Of a DNA stretch of 64,000 nucleotides, positions 9,319 through 18,195 are shown piece by piece. The DNA lies in the NCBI RefSeq assembly GCF_042684485.1, contig NZ_JBHULM010000011.1:1736001-1800000 (forward strand), given 5' to 3'. Source of the DNA: Oceanihabitans gracilariae (lineage in GTDB: Bacteria > Bacteroidota > Bacteroidia > Flavobacteriales > Flavobacteriaceae). Made by a program: the position numbers and the translations under genes. Position 1 is the stretch's first letter; each line of letters begins with the position of its first letter. A model generated the notes under the pieces. That model did not search any database, was not told the origin of the DNA, and saw only the letters and a list, made by a program, of their open reading frames with translations.

Positions 9319-11445
9319 ATGGCTAGAGATTTAAAATTCACAAGAAACATTGGTATTGCGGCTCATATTGATGCTGGTAAAACAACAACAACAGAGCGTG
9401 TACTATATTATACAGGAGTTTCACACAAAATTGGTGAGGTACATGATGGTGCAGCAACTATGGACTGGATGGAGCAAGAGCAAGAACGTGGTATTACTAT
9501 TACGTCTGCAGCTACAACTTGTACATGGAATTTCCCATTAGAAAATGGACAACCAACTCCAGATACAAAAGGATATCACTTTAATATTATTGATACTCCA
9601 GGTCACGTAGATTTTACTGTAGAGGTAAATAGATCTTTACGTGTGTTAGATGGTTTAGTGTTCTTATTTAGTGCAGTTGATGGTGTTGAGCCTCAATCTG
9701 AAACTAACTGGAGACTTGCAGATAACTATAAAGTACCAAGAATTGGATTTGTTAACAAAATGGACCGTCAAGGTTCTAACTTCTTAGGAGTTTGTCAACA
9801 AGTAAAAGATATGTTAAAATCTAACGCTGTGCCAATCGTTTTAAACATTGGTGATGAGTCAGATTTTAAAGGTATTATTGATTTAGTAAAAAATAGAGCT
9901 ATCGTATGGCATGACGAAACACAAGGGGCAACTTTTGATGTTATTGACATACCAGAAGATATGAAAGAAGAAGCTCATAAGTATCGTGCACTTTTAATTG
10001 AAGAAGTAGCAAGTTACGATGAGAACCTTTTAGAAAAATTCATGGAAGATGAAGATTCTATTACAGAAGAAGAAGTGCATGCTGCACTTAGAGCTGCTGT
10101 AATGGATATGGCTATCATTCCTATGATTTGTGGTTCTGCTTTTAAAAATAAAGGTGTACAATTCTTATTAGATGCAGTATGTCGTTACTTACCTTCTCCA
10201 ATTGATAAAGAAGGAATTAAAGGAATGAACCCTGTTACAGAAGAAGAAGAAATACGTAAGCCAAGTGTAAAGGAGCCATTTGCTGCTTTAGCATTTAAAA
10301 TTGCTACAGACCCTTTTGTTGGTCGTTTAGCATTCTTTAGAGCTTACTCAGGTCGTTTAGACGCAGGATCTTATGTGTTAAACAACCGTTCAGGTAAAAA
10401 AGAACGTATTTCTCGTATCTATCAAATGCATGCTAATAAGCAAAATGCAATTGAATATATAGAAGCTGGAGATATTGGAGCTGCTGTTGGATTTAAATCT
10501 ATTAAAACAGGAGATACACTTACAGATGAAAAACATCCTATTGTTTTAGAATCAATGGATTTCCCTGATCCAGTAATTGGTATTGCAGTGGAGCCTAAAA
10601 CTAAAGCAGATGTTGATAAATTAGGAATGGGATTAGCTAAATTAGCTGAAGAAGATCCAACATTCACAGTACGTTCAGACGAAGCTTCAGGACAAACTAT
10701 TATATCAGGAATGGGTGAGCTTCACTTAGATGTAATTGTTGACCGTTTAAAACGTGAGTTTAAAGTAGAAGTTAATCAAGGACAACCACAAGTAGAATAC
10801 AAAGAAGCTATTACACAAGCTGCAGACCACAGAGAGGTTTATAAAAAGCAATCTGGTGGACGTGGTAAATTCGCAGACATTGTATTTACTGTAGAACCTG
10901 CTGAAGAAGGAGCTGTAGGACTTCAATTTGAATCTATTATTAAAGGTGGTAACGTTCCTAAAGAATTTATCCCTTCTATTGAAAAAGGATTCAAACAAGC
11001 AATGATAAACGGACCTTTAGCTGGTTACGAGATTGATGCTATGAAAGTGACATTAAAAGATGGTTCTTACCACGATGTCGATTCAGATCAACTTTCTTTC
11101 GAATTAGCTGCTAAATTAGGATTTAAAAACTGTGCTAAAGCTGCAAAAGCTGTAATCATGGAGCCTATTATGAAGCTAGAAGTTATTACTCCAGAAGAAA
11201 ATATGGGTGATATTGTAGGTGACTTAAACAGAAGAAGAGGTCAAGTAAGTGACATGGGAGATAGAAATGGTGCAAAAACTGTAAAAGCTACCGTGCCATT
11301 ATCTGAAATGTTTGGATATGTAACAACATTAAGAACATTATCTTCAGGTCGTGCAACATCAACAATGGAATTTTCACACTATGCTGAAACGCCTTCTAAT
11401 ATTTCTGAAGAAGTAATTAAAGCAGCTAAAGGAGAACAATCTTAA
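9319..11445 (+). CDS. fusA: Elongation factor G
   Basis: 708 residues, full length. EF-G is the GTPase that drives translocation of tRNA and mRNA on the ribosome. The G1 motif 'AHIDAGKTT', the switch II 'DTPGHVDF' and the G4 'NKMD' are intact, followed by domains II-V, with 'SGMGELHLDVIVDRL' in domain III and a 'GRGKFADIVF' region in domain IV. It is 6 bp after rpsG and 12 bp before rpsJ. No tuf gene follows, unlike the enterobacterial str operon. Confidence 0.98.
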   Translation: MARDLKFTRNIGIAAHIDAGKTTTTERVLYYTGVSHKIGEVHDGAATMDWMEQEQERGITITSAATTCTWNFPLENGQPTPDTKGYHFNIIDTPGHVDFTVEVNRSLRVLDGLVFLFSAVDGVEPQSETNWRLADNYKVPRIGFVNKMDRQGSNFLGVCQQVKDMLKSNAVPIVLNIGDESDFKGIIDLVKNRAIVWHDETQGATFDVIDIPEDMKEEAHKYRALLIEEVASYDENLLEKFMEDEDSITEEEVHAALRAAVMDMAIIPMICGSAFKNKGVQFLLDAVCRYLPSPIDKEGIKGMNPVTEEEEIRKPSVKEPFAALAFKIATDPFVGRLAFFRAYSGRLDAGSYVLNNRSGKKERISRIYQMHANKQNAIEYIEAGDIGAAVGFKSIKTGDTLTDEKHPIVLESMDFPDPVIGIAVEPKTKADVDKLGMGLAKLAEEDPTFTVRSDEASGQTIISGMGELHLDVIVDRLKREFKVEVNQGQPQVEYKEAITQAADHREVYKKQSGGRGKFADIVFTVEPAEEGAVGLQFESIIKGGNVPKEFIPSIEKGFKQAMINGPLAGYEIDAMKVTLKDGSYHDVDSDQLSFELAAKLGFKNCAKAAKAVIMEPIMKLEVITPEENMGDIVGDLNRRRGQVSDMGDRNGAKTVKATVPLSEMFGYVTTLRTLSSGRATSTMEFSHYAETPSNISEEVIKAAKGEQS

Positions 11446-11457
11446 AAAGTTAAGAAA

Positions 11458-11763
11458 ATGAGTCAAAAAATTAGAATAAAATTAAAGTCTTACGATCATA
11501 ACTTAGTAGACAAGTCTGCTGAAAAGATTGTAAAAACCGTAAAAAATACGGGAGCTGTTGTAACTGGACCAATTCCATTACCAACGCACAAAAAGATTTT
11601 CACTGTATTACGTTCACCGCACGTTAACAAGAAATCAAGAGAACAATTTCAATTAAGCTCTTATAAGCGCTTATTAGATATTTACTCTTCATCTTCTAAA
11701 ACAATTGATGCTCTAATGAAATTAGAGTTACCAAGTGGTGTTGAAGTAGAGATCAAAGTTTAA
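11458..11763 (+). CDS. rpsJ: 30S ribosomal protein S10
   Basis: 101 residues. S10 is in the 30S head and also partners NusB in antitermination. The start 'KIRIKLKSYDHNLVDKSAEKI' and 'GPIPLPTHKKIFTVLRSPH' are diagnostic. It directly follows fusA, so here S10 is attached to the str transcript. A 120-bp gap with two hairpins separates it from rplC. Confidence 0.97.
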   Translation: MSQKIRIKLKSYDHNLVDKSAEKIVKTVKNTGAVVTGPIPLPTHKKIFTVLRSPHVNKKSREQFQLSSYKRLLDIYSSSSKTIDALMKLELPSGVEVEIKV

Positions 11764-11778
11764 GTATAAACTTACATG

Positions 11779-11850
11779 TCCTTAACGATGGTTAAGGAAA
11801 AACGGAAAAAATACAATTCAAGGCTGAAACGTATTTTCAGCCTTGTTTTT
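11779..11850 (+). terminator. Double hairpin with terminator (possible attenuator) between rpsJ and rplC
   Basis: First stem: 8 bp (TCCTTAAC / GTTAAGGA, 11779-11798) with a GATG loop. Second stem: 11 bp (CAAGGCTGAAA / TTTCAGCCTTG, 11819-11845) followed by six T. The second is a standard intrinsic terminator. I saw no TANNTTTG promoter between it and rplC, so some read-through must be needed, which suggests attenuation rather than full stop. Confidence 0.75.
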
Positions 11851-11883
11851 TAATAAATAGTAACAAATAAATAAATAATAATT

Positions 11884-12501
11884 ATGTCTGGGTTAATTGG
11901 AAAAAAAATCGGTATGACCAGCATCTTTGATGAAAATGGAAAAAACATTCCATGTACAGTAATCGAAGCTGGACCATGTATCGTTACCCAAGTCAGAACT
12001 GAAGAAGTTGACGGTTATGAAGCTGTACAACTTGGTTTCGATGACGCGACAGAAAAAAGCGCTACTAAAGCTGACTTAGGTCATGCTAAAAAAGCGGGTA
12101 CTTCTGTTAAGCGAAAAATCGTTGAATTTCAAGGTTTTGATGAGGAGTACAAATTAGGAGATGCTATCACTGTAGATCACTTTGTAGAAGGTGAATTTGT
12201 AGATGTATCAGGAACTTCAAAAGGAAAAGGTTTCCAAGGTGTTGTAAAACGTCATGGATTTGGTGGAGTTGGTCAAGCTACGCATGGTCAACATAACCGT
12301 TTAAGAGCTCCAGGATCTATTGGTGCTGCTTCATATCCTGCGAGAGTATTCAAAGGAATGAAAATGGCCGGTAGAATGGGTGGAGATACAGTAAAAGTTC
12401 AAAATTTAAGAGTTTTAAAAGTAGTTACAGATAAGAATCTACTTGTTGTTAAGGGATGTGTTCCTGGACATAAAAACGCTTATGTAATTATTAGAAAATA
12501 A
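11884..12501 (+). CDS. rplC: 50S ribosomal protein L3
   Basis: 205 residues. L3 reaches into the peptidyl-transferase region of 23S rRNA. 'GLIGKKIGMTSIFDENG' at the start and 'GTSKGKGFQGVVKRHGFGG' in the middle are diagnostic. First gene of the S10-type cluster here. Its stop codon overlaps the rplD start by one base (TAATG), implying coupled translation. Confidence 0.98.
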   Translation: MSGLIGKKIGMTSIFDENGKNIPCTVIEAGPCIVTQVRTEEVDGYEAVQLGFDDATEKSATKADLGHAKKAGTSVKRKIVEFQGFDEEYKLGDAITVDHFVEGEFVDVSGTSKGKGFQGVVKRHGFGGVGQATHGQHNRLRAPGSIGAASYPARVFKGMKMAGRMGGDTVKVQNLRVLKVVTDKNLLVVKGCVPGHKNAYVIIRK

Positions 12502-13130
12502 TGAAAGTAGCAGTTGTAGATATTAACGGAAAAGACACAGGAAGAAAGGTAGACCTTTCTAAAGATGTGTTTGCTATTGAACCTAATAATCATGCTGTAT
12601 ATTTGGATGTTAAACAATACTTAGCAAACCAAAGACAAGGTACTCACAAATCAAAAGAAAGAGGAGAGATTACTGGAAGTACACGTAAGATTAAAAAGCA
12701 AAAAGGAACAGGTACAGCAAGAGCTGGATCTATTAAATCTGGAGTTTTCAAAGGTGGAGGTCGTATGTTCGGTCCAAGACCAAGAAACTATAGCTTTAAA
12801 TTAAATAAAAACCTAAAACGTTTAGCACGTAAATCGGCTTTAAGTATTAAGGCAAGTGAAAAGTCAATTGTTGTATTAGAAGATTTAAATTTTGATACTC
12901 CAAAGACAAAAAATTTCACAGCAGTTTTAAAAGCTTTAGGTTTAGAAAACAAAAAATCACTGTTTGTGTTGGGTGCGTCAAATAATAATGTATATTTGTC
13001 GTCACGCAATTTAAAAGGCTCTGAAGTGGTAATTAACTCAGAATTAAGTACTTACAAGATTTTAAATGCAAATCAAGTAGTTCTTTTAGAGAGTTCTTTA
13101 GAAGGAATTGAAACGAATTTAAGTAAATAA
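12501..13130 (+). CDS. rplD: 50S ribosomal protein L4
   Basis: 209 residues. L4 lines the peptide exit tunnel. The basic loop with 'QKGTGTARAGSIKSGVFKGG' is the family signature. In proteobacteria L4 represses the S10 operon through its leader; here the hairpins before rplC are the obvious place to look for such control. Overlaps rplC by one base, 7 bp before rplW. Confidence 0.97.
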   Translation: MKVAVVDINGKDTGRKVDLSKDVFAIEPNNHAVYLDVKQYLANQRQGTHKSKERGEITGSTRKIKKQKGTGTARAGSIKSGVFKGGGRMFGPRPRNYSFKLNKNLKRLARKSALSIKASEKSIVVLEDLNFDTPKTKNFTAVLKALGLENKKSLFVLGASNNNVYLSSRNLKGSEVVINSELSTYKILNANQVVLLESSLEGIETNLSK

Positions 13131-13137
13131 GAAACAA

Positions 13138-13428
13138 ATGAATATCTTAATTAAACCGATAATCACAGAAAAAGCGACAGCTAATAGCGAGTTAAACAAC
13201 TGCTATACTTTTCAAGTGAACACTAAGGCGAACAAGGTAGAAATCAAAAAAGCGGTGGAAGCTGCTTATGGAGTTTCTGTTGAAAAAGTTCGTACTATAA
13301 ATGTCCGTCCAGATAGAAGTACTAAGTTTACAAAAACTGGTATTCAACATGGTAAAACAAATGCTGTTAAAAAGGCAATTGTACAACTGGCGGAAGGTGA
13401 GATAATTGATTTATACACTAACATGTAA
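13138..13428 (+). CDS. rplW: 50S ribosomal protein L23
   Basis: 96 residues. L23 sits at the tunnel exit and docks trigger factor and SRP. 'IIKPIITEKAT'-type start and 'NKVEIKKAVEAAYGVSVEKV' fit the family. Located between rplD and rplB with gaps of 7 and 10 bp. Confidence 0.97.
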   Translation: MNILIKPIITEKATANSELNNCYTFQVNTKANKVEIKKAVEAAYGVSVEKVRTINVRPDRSTKFTKTGIQHGKTNAVKKAIVQLAEGEIIDLYTNM

Positions 13429-13438
13429 TTAGACTAAA

Positions 13439-14263
13439 ATGTCAGTAAGAAAATTAAAACCAATCACACCAGGACAGCGATTTAGAGTAGTAAATGGGTA
13501 TGACGCCATAACTACTGATAAGCCGGAGAAAAGTTTATTAGCTCCGAATAAAAGGTCTGGTGGTAGAAACAGTCAAGGAAGAATGACCATGCGCTATATT
13601 GGTGGTGGTCATAAAAGAAAGTATCGTATTATCGATTTTAAACGTGATAAAGCAGGAGTTCCTGGTGAAGTTATGTCTATCCAATACGATCCAAACAGAA
13701 CCGCTTTTATCGCATTATTGAATTATCAAGATGGCGAAAAAAGATACATCATTGCTCAAAACGGCCTTAAAGTTGGTCAAACAGTAGTGTCAGGTGATAC
13801 AGCAACTCCAGAAATTGGTAATGCAATGCCTTTAAGTAATATACCATTAGGTACTATTATTTCTTGTGTGGAGTTACGTCCTGGACAAGGTGCTGTTATG
13901 GCGCGTAGTGCTGGAGCATTTGCTCAGTTAATGGCAAGAGATGGTAAATTTGCTACAGTAAAATTACCATCAGGTGAAACACGTTTAGTGTTAGTGACTT
14001 GTATGGCTACAATAGGTGTGGTTTCTAACTCAGATCATCAATTGTTAGTATCAGGTAAAGCTGGTAGAACAAGATGGTTAGGTAGACGTCCACGTACTAG
14101 ACCAGTAGTAATGAATCCTGTTGATCATCCAATGGGTGGTGGAGAAGGAAAATCTGCTGGAGGACATCCTCGTTCAAGAAACGGTATACCTGCTAAAGGT
14201 TATAGAACCCGTTCTAAAACAAAAGCAAGTAATAAATATATTGTAGAACGTAGAAAGAAATAA
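13439..14263 (+). CDS. rplB: 50S ribosomal protein L2
   Basis: 274 residues. L2 supports subunit association and the peptidyl-transferase centre. The C-terminal block 'MNPVDHPMGGGEGKSAGGHP' contains the conserved histidine important for activity. Gap of 3 bp to rpsS. Confidence 0.98.
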   Translation: MSVRKLKPITPGQRFRVVNGYDAITTDKPEKSLLAPNKRSGGRNSQGRMTMRYIGGGHKRKYRIIDFKRDKAGVPGEVMSIQYDPNRTAFIALLNYQDGEKRYIIAQNGLKVGQTVVSGDTATPEIGNAMPLSNIPLGTIISCVELRPGQGAVMARSAGAFAQLMARDGKFATVKLPSGETRLVLVTCMATIGVVSNSDHQLLVSGKAGRTRWLGRRPRTRPVVMNPVDHPMGGGEGKSAGGHPRSRNGIPAKGYRTRSKTKASNKYIVERRKK

Positions 14264-14266
14264 GAC

Positions 14267-14545
14267 ATGTCAAGATCATTAAAAAAAGGACCTTACGTTC
14301 ATTATAAATTAGAGAAAAAAGTTGAAGCTAACGTTGAAGCTAACAAAAAAACAGTAATCAAAACTTGGTCAAGAGCAAGTATGATTACTCCAGATTTTGT
14401 AGGACAAACAATAGCAGTACATAACGGTCGTCAATTTGTACCAGTTTACGTAACAGAAAACATGGTAGGACATAAGTTAGGAGAATTTTCACCAACAAGA
14501 TCTTTTAGAGGTCACGCTGGTGCTAAAAATAAAGGTAAAAAGTAG
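14267..14545 (+). CDS. rpsS: 30S ribosomal protein S19
   Basis: 92 residues. S19 forms a complex with S13 in the 30S head. 'SRSLKKGPYV' and 'GHKLGEFSPTRSFRGHAG' are family signatures. 3 bp after rplB, 6 bp before rplV. Confidence 0.97.
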   Translation: MSRSLKKGPYVHYKLEKKVEANVEANKKTVIKTWSRASMITPDFVGQTIAVHNGRQFVPVYVTENMVGHKLGEFSPTRSFRGHAGAKNKGKK

Positions 14546-14551
14546 AAAGCT

Positions 14552-14959
14552 ATGGGAAGTCGTAAAAAACAAATGGCAGACGCTATTAAGGAAGCAAAAA
14601 AGGAAATCGCTTTTGCAAAACTTAATAACTGTCCTACATCACCAAGAAAAATGCGTTTAGTAGCCGATTTAGTAAGAGGTGAACGCGTAGAAAAAGCACT
14701 TAACATATTAAAATTTAGCCAAAAAGAAGCTTCTAATCGTTTAGAAAAATTGTTATTGTCTGCAATTGCAAACTGGCAAGCTAAAAACGAAGATGCTAAC
14801 ATCGAAGAGGCAGAATTAATAGTTAAAGAGATAAGAGTAGATGGTGGAGCAATGTTAAAAAGATTGCGTCCAGCACCTCAAGGTCGTGCACATAGAATAA
14901 GAAAACGTTCTAACCACGTAACATTAGTGGTAGGAGCAAACAATAATACACAAAGCTAA
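14552..14959 (+). CDS. rplV: 50S ribosomal protein L22
   Basis: 135 residues. L22 contacts all 23S rRNA domains and lines the exit tunnel; its beta-hairpin ('GGAMLKRLRPAPQGRAHRI') is the site of macrolide-resistance changes in other species and looks normal here. 'NCPTSPRKMRLVADLVRG' is diagnostic. The N-terminal 15 residues are an extension relative to E. coli L22. Confidence 0.97.
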   Translation: MGSRKKQMADAIKEAKKEIAFAKLNNCPTSPRKMRLVADLVRGERVEKALNILKFSQKEASNRLEKLLLSAIANWQAKNEDANIEEAELIVKEIRVDGGAMLKRLRPAPQGRAHRIRKRSNHVTLVVGANNNTQS

Positions 14960-14966
14960 GATAGAT

Positions 14967-15689
14967 ATGGGACAAAAAACAAATCCAATCGGAAATCGCT
15001 TAGGAATTATCAGAGGATGGGAATCTAACTGGTACGGAGGAAACGATTATGGTGATAAGCTTGCCGAAGACGATAAGATCAGAAAATACGTTCACGCACG
15101 TTTATCTAAAGCTAGTGTTTCAAGAGTAATCATTGAAAGAACTTTAAAACTTGTAACCGTTACTATCACTACTGCTAGACCTGGTATCATTATCGGAAAA
15201 GGAGGACAAGAGGTAGACAAGTTAAAAGAAGAGCTTAAAAAGATTACAGGTAAAGAGGTTCAAATTAATATATTTGAAATCAAAAGACCAGAACTTGACG
15301 CATTTTTAGTAGGATCAAGTATTGCTCGTCAAATTGAAAACAGAATTTCATACAGACGTGCAATCAAAATGGCAATTGCTGCTACAATGCGAATGAATGC
15401 TGAAGGAATTAAAATCCAAATTAGTGGTCGTTTAAATGGTGCTGAAATGGCACGTAGTGAACACTACAAAGAAGGACGAATTCCTTTATCAACCTTTAGA
15501 GCTGATATTGACTATGCTTTAGTTGAGGCACACACTACTTACGGTAGATTAGGTGTAAAAGTATGGATCATGAAAGGCGAAGTATATGGTAAAAGAGAAC
15601 TTTCTCCGCTTGTTGGATTATCTAAGAAGCAAGGAAAAGGTGGAAGAGGCGGAAGAGATAATAAGAATCAATCTCGTCGTAGAAAGTAA
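14967..15689 (+). CDS. rpsC: 30S ribosomal protein S3
   Basis: 240 residues. S3 forms part of the mRNA entry channel. 'GQKTNPIGNRLGIIRGW' at the start, a KH domain with 'ITTARPGIIIGKGGQEVDKL', and a Gly/Arg/Lys-rich C-terminal tail. 7 bp after rplV, 20 bp before rplP. Confidence 0.98.
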   Translation: MGQKTNPIGNRLGIIRGWESNWYGGNDYGDKLAEDDKIRKYVHARLSKASVSRVIIERTLKLVTVTITTARPGIIIGKGGQEVDKLKEELKKITGKEVQINIFEIKRPELDAFLVGSSIARQIENRISYRRAIKMAIAATMRMNAEGIKIQISGRLNGAEMARSEHYKEGRIPLSTFRADIDYALVEAHTTYGRLGVKVWIMKGEVYGKRELSPLVGLSKKQGKGGRGGRDNKNQSRRRK

Positions 15690-15709
15690 TTTTTTAAAGA
15701 AAAGAAAAA

Positions 15710-16129
15710 ATGTTACAGCCTAAAAGAACAAAATTTAGAAAAATGCAAAAGGGACGTATGAAGGGGAACTCTGGTAGAGGTCACCAATTATCATACGGTA
15801 CTTTTGGAATAAAATCATTAGATTCAAACTTTTTAACTTCACGTCAAATTGAAGCTGCACGTATTGCTGCTACTCGTTACATGAAAAGAGAAGGATCATT
15901 GTGGATTAAAATCTTTCCAGATAAACCAATCACAAAGAAACCTCTTGAAGTACGTATGGGTAAAGGTAAAGGTGCTGTAGAATATTGGGCAGCAGTAGTT
16001 AAACCAGGAAGAATATTATTTGAAATTGGTGGAGTGCCATTAGAAGTAGCTCAAGAAGCTTTACGTTTAGCAGCACAAAAACTACCAGTTAAAACTAAGT
16101 TTGTAATTGCTAGAGATTATCAAGCATAA
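15710..16129 (+). CDS. rplP: 50S ribosomal protein L16
   Basis: 139 residues. L16 positions the A-site tRNA. 'MLQPKRTKFRKMQKGRMKG' and 'RMGKGKGAVEYWAAVVKPG' are diagnostic. Sits in the conserved rpsC-rplP-rpmC order. Confidence 0.98.
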   Translation: MLQPKRTKFRKMQKGRMKGNSGRGHQLSYGTFGIKSLDSNFLTSRQIEAARIAATRYMKREGSLWIKIFPDKPITKKPLEVRMGKGKGAVEYWAAVVKPGRILFEIGGVPLEVAQEALRLAAQKLPVKTKFVIARDYQA

Positions 16130-16138
16130 TAATTTAAG

Positions 16139-16333
16139 ATGATGAAACAATCAGAAATTAAAGAATTATCTACTGCTGAGTTACAAGAGAAACTTAGTGA
16201 GACTAGAAAAAGTTATTCAGACCTTAAAATGGCTCATGTAGTATCTCCTTTAGAGAATCCAATCCAGTTACGTTCTGTAAGAAGAGCAGTAGCTAGAATT
16301 GCGACTGAATTAACTAAAAGAGAATTACAATAA
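16139..16333 (+). CDS. rpmC: 50S ribosomal protein L29
   Basis: 64 residues from the first of two adjacent ATG codons (the second would give 63). L29 lies near the tunnel exit beside L23. 'KELSTAELQEKLSETRKSYSDLK' is a typical L29 helix. Gaps of 9 and 13 bp to neighbours. Confidence 0.95.
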   Translation: MMKQSEIKELSTAELQEKLSETRKSYSDLKMAHVVSPLENPIQLRSVRRAVARIATELTKRELQ

Positions 16334-16346
16334 TTCAGCTGAAAAG

Positions 16347-16604
16347 ATGGAAAAAAGAAACTTAAGAAAAGAACGTATAGGTGTAGTTACTAGCAACAAA
16401 ATGATGAAATCAATCGTTGTTGCCGAAGTAAAAAAAGTAAAACACCCTATGTATGGTAAGTTCGTGTTAAAAACAAAAAAATATGTTGCACACGACGAAA
16501 CAAACGACTGTAACATTGGAGATACAGTAAAGATCATGGAAACAAGACCTTTATCTAAATCTAAATGTTGGAGATTAGTTGAAATAATAGAAAGAGCTAA
16601 ATAA
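16347..16604 (+). CDS. rpsQ: 30S ribosomal protein S17
   Basis: 85 residues. S17 is a primary 16S rRNA-binding protein with an OB fold. 'RKERIGVVTSNKMMKSIVV' and 'GDTVKIMETRPLSKSKCWRL' are diagnostic. Only 2 bp separate it from rplN. Confidence 0.97.
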   Translation: MEKRNLRKERIGVVTSNKMMKSIVVAEVKKVKHPMYGKFVLKTKKYVAHDETNDCNIGDTVKIMETRPLSKSKCWRLVEIIERAK

Positions 16605-16606
16605 TT

Positions 16607-16975
16607 ATGGTACAAACAGAATCAAGATTAAAGGTAGCTGATAACACTGGAGCAAAAGAGGTTTTAACCATTCGTGTTCTAGGTGGTACAAAAAGAAGAT
16701 ACGCATCTGTAGGTGACAAAATCGTTGTTACAGTAAAAGACGCAACTCCTAATGGAAACATTAAAAAAGGAGCTGTTTCTACTGCAGTTGTAGTACGTAC
16801 TAAAAAAGAAGTAAGACGTCCAGACGGATCTTATATTAGATTTGATGACAATGCTTGTGTACTTTTAAACCCAACGGGTGAAATGAGAGGAACACGTGTA
16901 TTTGGACCTGTTGCTAGAGAACTTCGTGATAAACAATTCATGAAAATTGTATCATTAGCACCAGAAGTGCTTTAA
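16607..16975 (+). CDS. rplN: 50S ribosomal protein L14
   Basis: 122 residues. L14 forms intersubunit bridges. 'VQTESRLKVADNTGAKEV' start and 'FDDNACVLLNPTGEMRGTRV' fit the family. First gene of the spc-type block. Confidence 0.98.
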   Translation: MVQTESRLKVADNTGAKEVLTIRVLGGTKRRYASVGDKIVVTVKDATPNGNIKKGAVSTAVVVRTKKEVRRPDGSYIRFDDNACVLLNPTGEMRGTRVFGPVARELRDKQFMKIVSLAPEVL

Positions 16976-16988
16976 TACATTTATAAAG

Positions 16989-17300
16989 ATGACAAAGCTT
17001 AAAATAAAATCAGGAGATACAGTAAGAGTAATTGCTGGAGACCATAAAGGTTCAGAAGGTAAAGTACTTAAAGTATTAATCGATAAGAACAAAGCGATCG
17101 TTGAGGGAGTAAACATGGTTAAGAAACATACTAAACCAAGTGCACAAAGTCCTCAAGGTGGAATCGTAGAAAAAGAAGCTGCAATTCAAATATCTAACTT
17201 AACATTGTTAACCTCTAAAGGTGAAGCAACAAGAGTAGGATACAGAATGGAAGGCGATAAGAAAGTAAGATTTTCAAAAAAATCTAATGAAGTAATATAG
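16989..17300 (+). CDS. rplX: 50S ribosomal protein L24
   Basis: 103 residues. L24 is an early 50S assembly initiator. KOW motif 'KSGDTVRVIAGDHKGSEGKV' near the start is diagnostic. 13 bp after rplN and 2 bp before rplE. Confidence 0.97.
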   Translation: MTKLKIKSGDTVRVIAGDHKGSEGKVLKVLIDKNKAIVEGVNMVKKHTKPSAQSPQGGIVEKEAAIQISNLTLLTSKGEATRVGYRMEGDKKVRFSKKSNEVI

Positions 17301-17302
17301 TT

Positions 17303-17854
17303 ATGGCATATACACCTAGACTTAAAGAAGAGTATAACAGCAAAATAGTTGCTGCTCTTACAGAAGAATTTGGTTATAATAATGTAATGCAAGTACCTAA
17401 ACTTAAAAAGATAGTTTTATCTAAAGGTGTTGGTGCTGCAGTTGCAGATAAAAAGTTAATCGACTACGCGTTAGAAGAATTAACAACTATAACTGGACAA
17501 AAAGCTATAGCAACAATTTCTAAAAAGGATGTTGCTACTTTTAAATTACGTAAAGGAATGCCAATTGGTGCAAAAGTTACTTTACGAGGAGAAAGAATGT
17601 ATGAGTTTTTAGACCGTTTAATAACAACTGCTTTACCACGAGTAAGAGATTTTAACGGAATTAAAGCTACTGGATTTGACGGAAGAGGAAACTACAACTT
17701 AGGTGTTGTAGAACAAATTATCTTTCCAGAAATTGATATCGATAAGGTAAACAAAATCTCTGGTATGGATATTACATTTGTAACTTCTGCAGATACAGAT
17801 AAAGAAGCAAAATCATTATTAACAGAACTAGGATTACCTTTTCAAAAGAACTAA
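17303..17854 (+). CDS. rplE: 50S ribosomal protein L5
   Basis: 183 residues. L5 binds 5S rRNA and contacts the P-site tRNA. 'NNVMQVPKLKKIVLSKGVG' and 'VTLRGERMYEFLDRLITTAL' and 'FDGRGNYNLGVVEQIIFPEI' are diagnostic. Confidence 0.98.
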   Translation: MAYTPRLKEEYNSKIVAALTEEFGYNNVMQVPKLKKIVLSKGVGAAVADKKLIDYALEELTTITGQKAIATISKKDVATFKLRKGMPIGAKVTLRGERMYEFLDRLITTALPRVRDFNGIKATGFDGRGNYNLGVVEQIIFPEIDIDKVNKISGMDITFVTSADTDKEAKSLLTELGLPFQKN

Positions 17855-17857
17855 GTT

Positions 17858-18127
17858 ATGGCTAAAGAATCAATGAAAGCCCGCGAGGTTAAAAGAGCAA
17901 AAACAGTAGCGAAATATGCAGAGAAACGTAAAGCTTTAAAAGCAGCTGGAGACTACGAAGCATTACAAAAGTTACCTAAAAATGCTTCGCCAGTGCGTAT
18001 GCACAATAGATGTAAATTAACAGGAAGACCTAAAGGATACATGCGTACCTTTGGTATTTCTCGTGTTACATTTAGAGAAATGGCAAATCAAGGCTTAATC
18101 CCAGGAGTTAGAAAAGCAAGTTGGTAA
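17858..18127 (+). CDS. rpsN: 30S ribosomal protein S14, zinc-free long form
   Basis: 89 residues, the long form. S14 belongs to the 30S head. 'GRPKGYMRTFGISRVTFREMA' is diagnostic. The paired CxxC zinc-ribbon cysteines of the short (about 61-residue) form are absent; only one Cys (MHNRCKLTGRP) remains. A 68-bp gap with a bulged hairpin separates it from rpsH, the largest gap in the spc block. Confidence 0.97.
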   Translation: MAKESMKAREVKRAKTVAKYAEKRKALKAAGDYEALQKLPKNASPVRMHNRCKLTGRPKGYMRTFGISRVTFREMANQGLIPGVRKASW

Positions 18128-18149
18128 ATTTAAATATAATCAGATTTTA

Positions 18150-18173
18150 GGTTCAACACCAACGTTGAAAACC
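18150..18173 (+). promoter_or_regulatory. Bulged hairpin in the rpsN-rpsH spacer
   Basis: GGTTCAAC (18150-18157) can pair with GTTGAAAACC (18164-18173) with a 2-base bulge. The position before rpsH is suggestive because S8 is the classic autoregulator of spc operons. No sequence match to the known S8 site was established. Confidence 0.35.
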
Positions 18174-18195
18174 AAGATCACAAAATCAATTAGTT

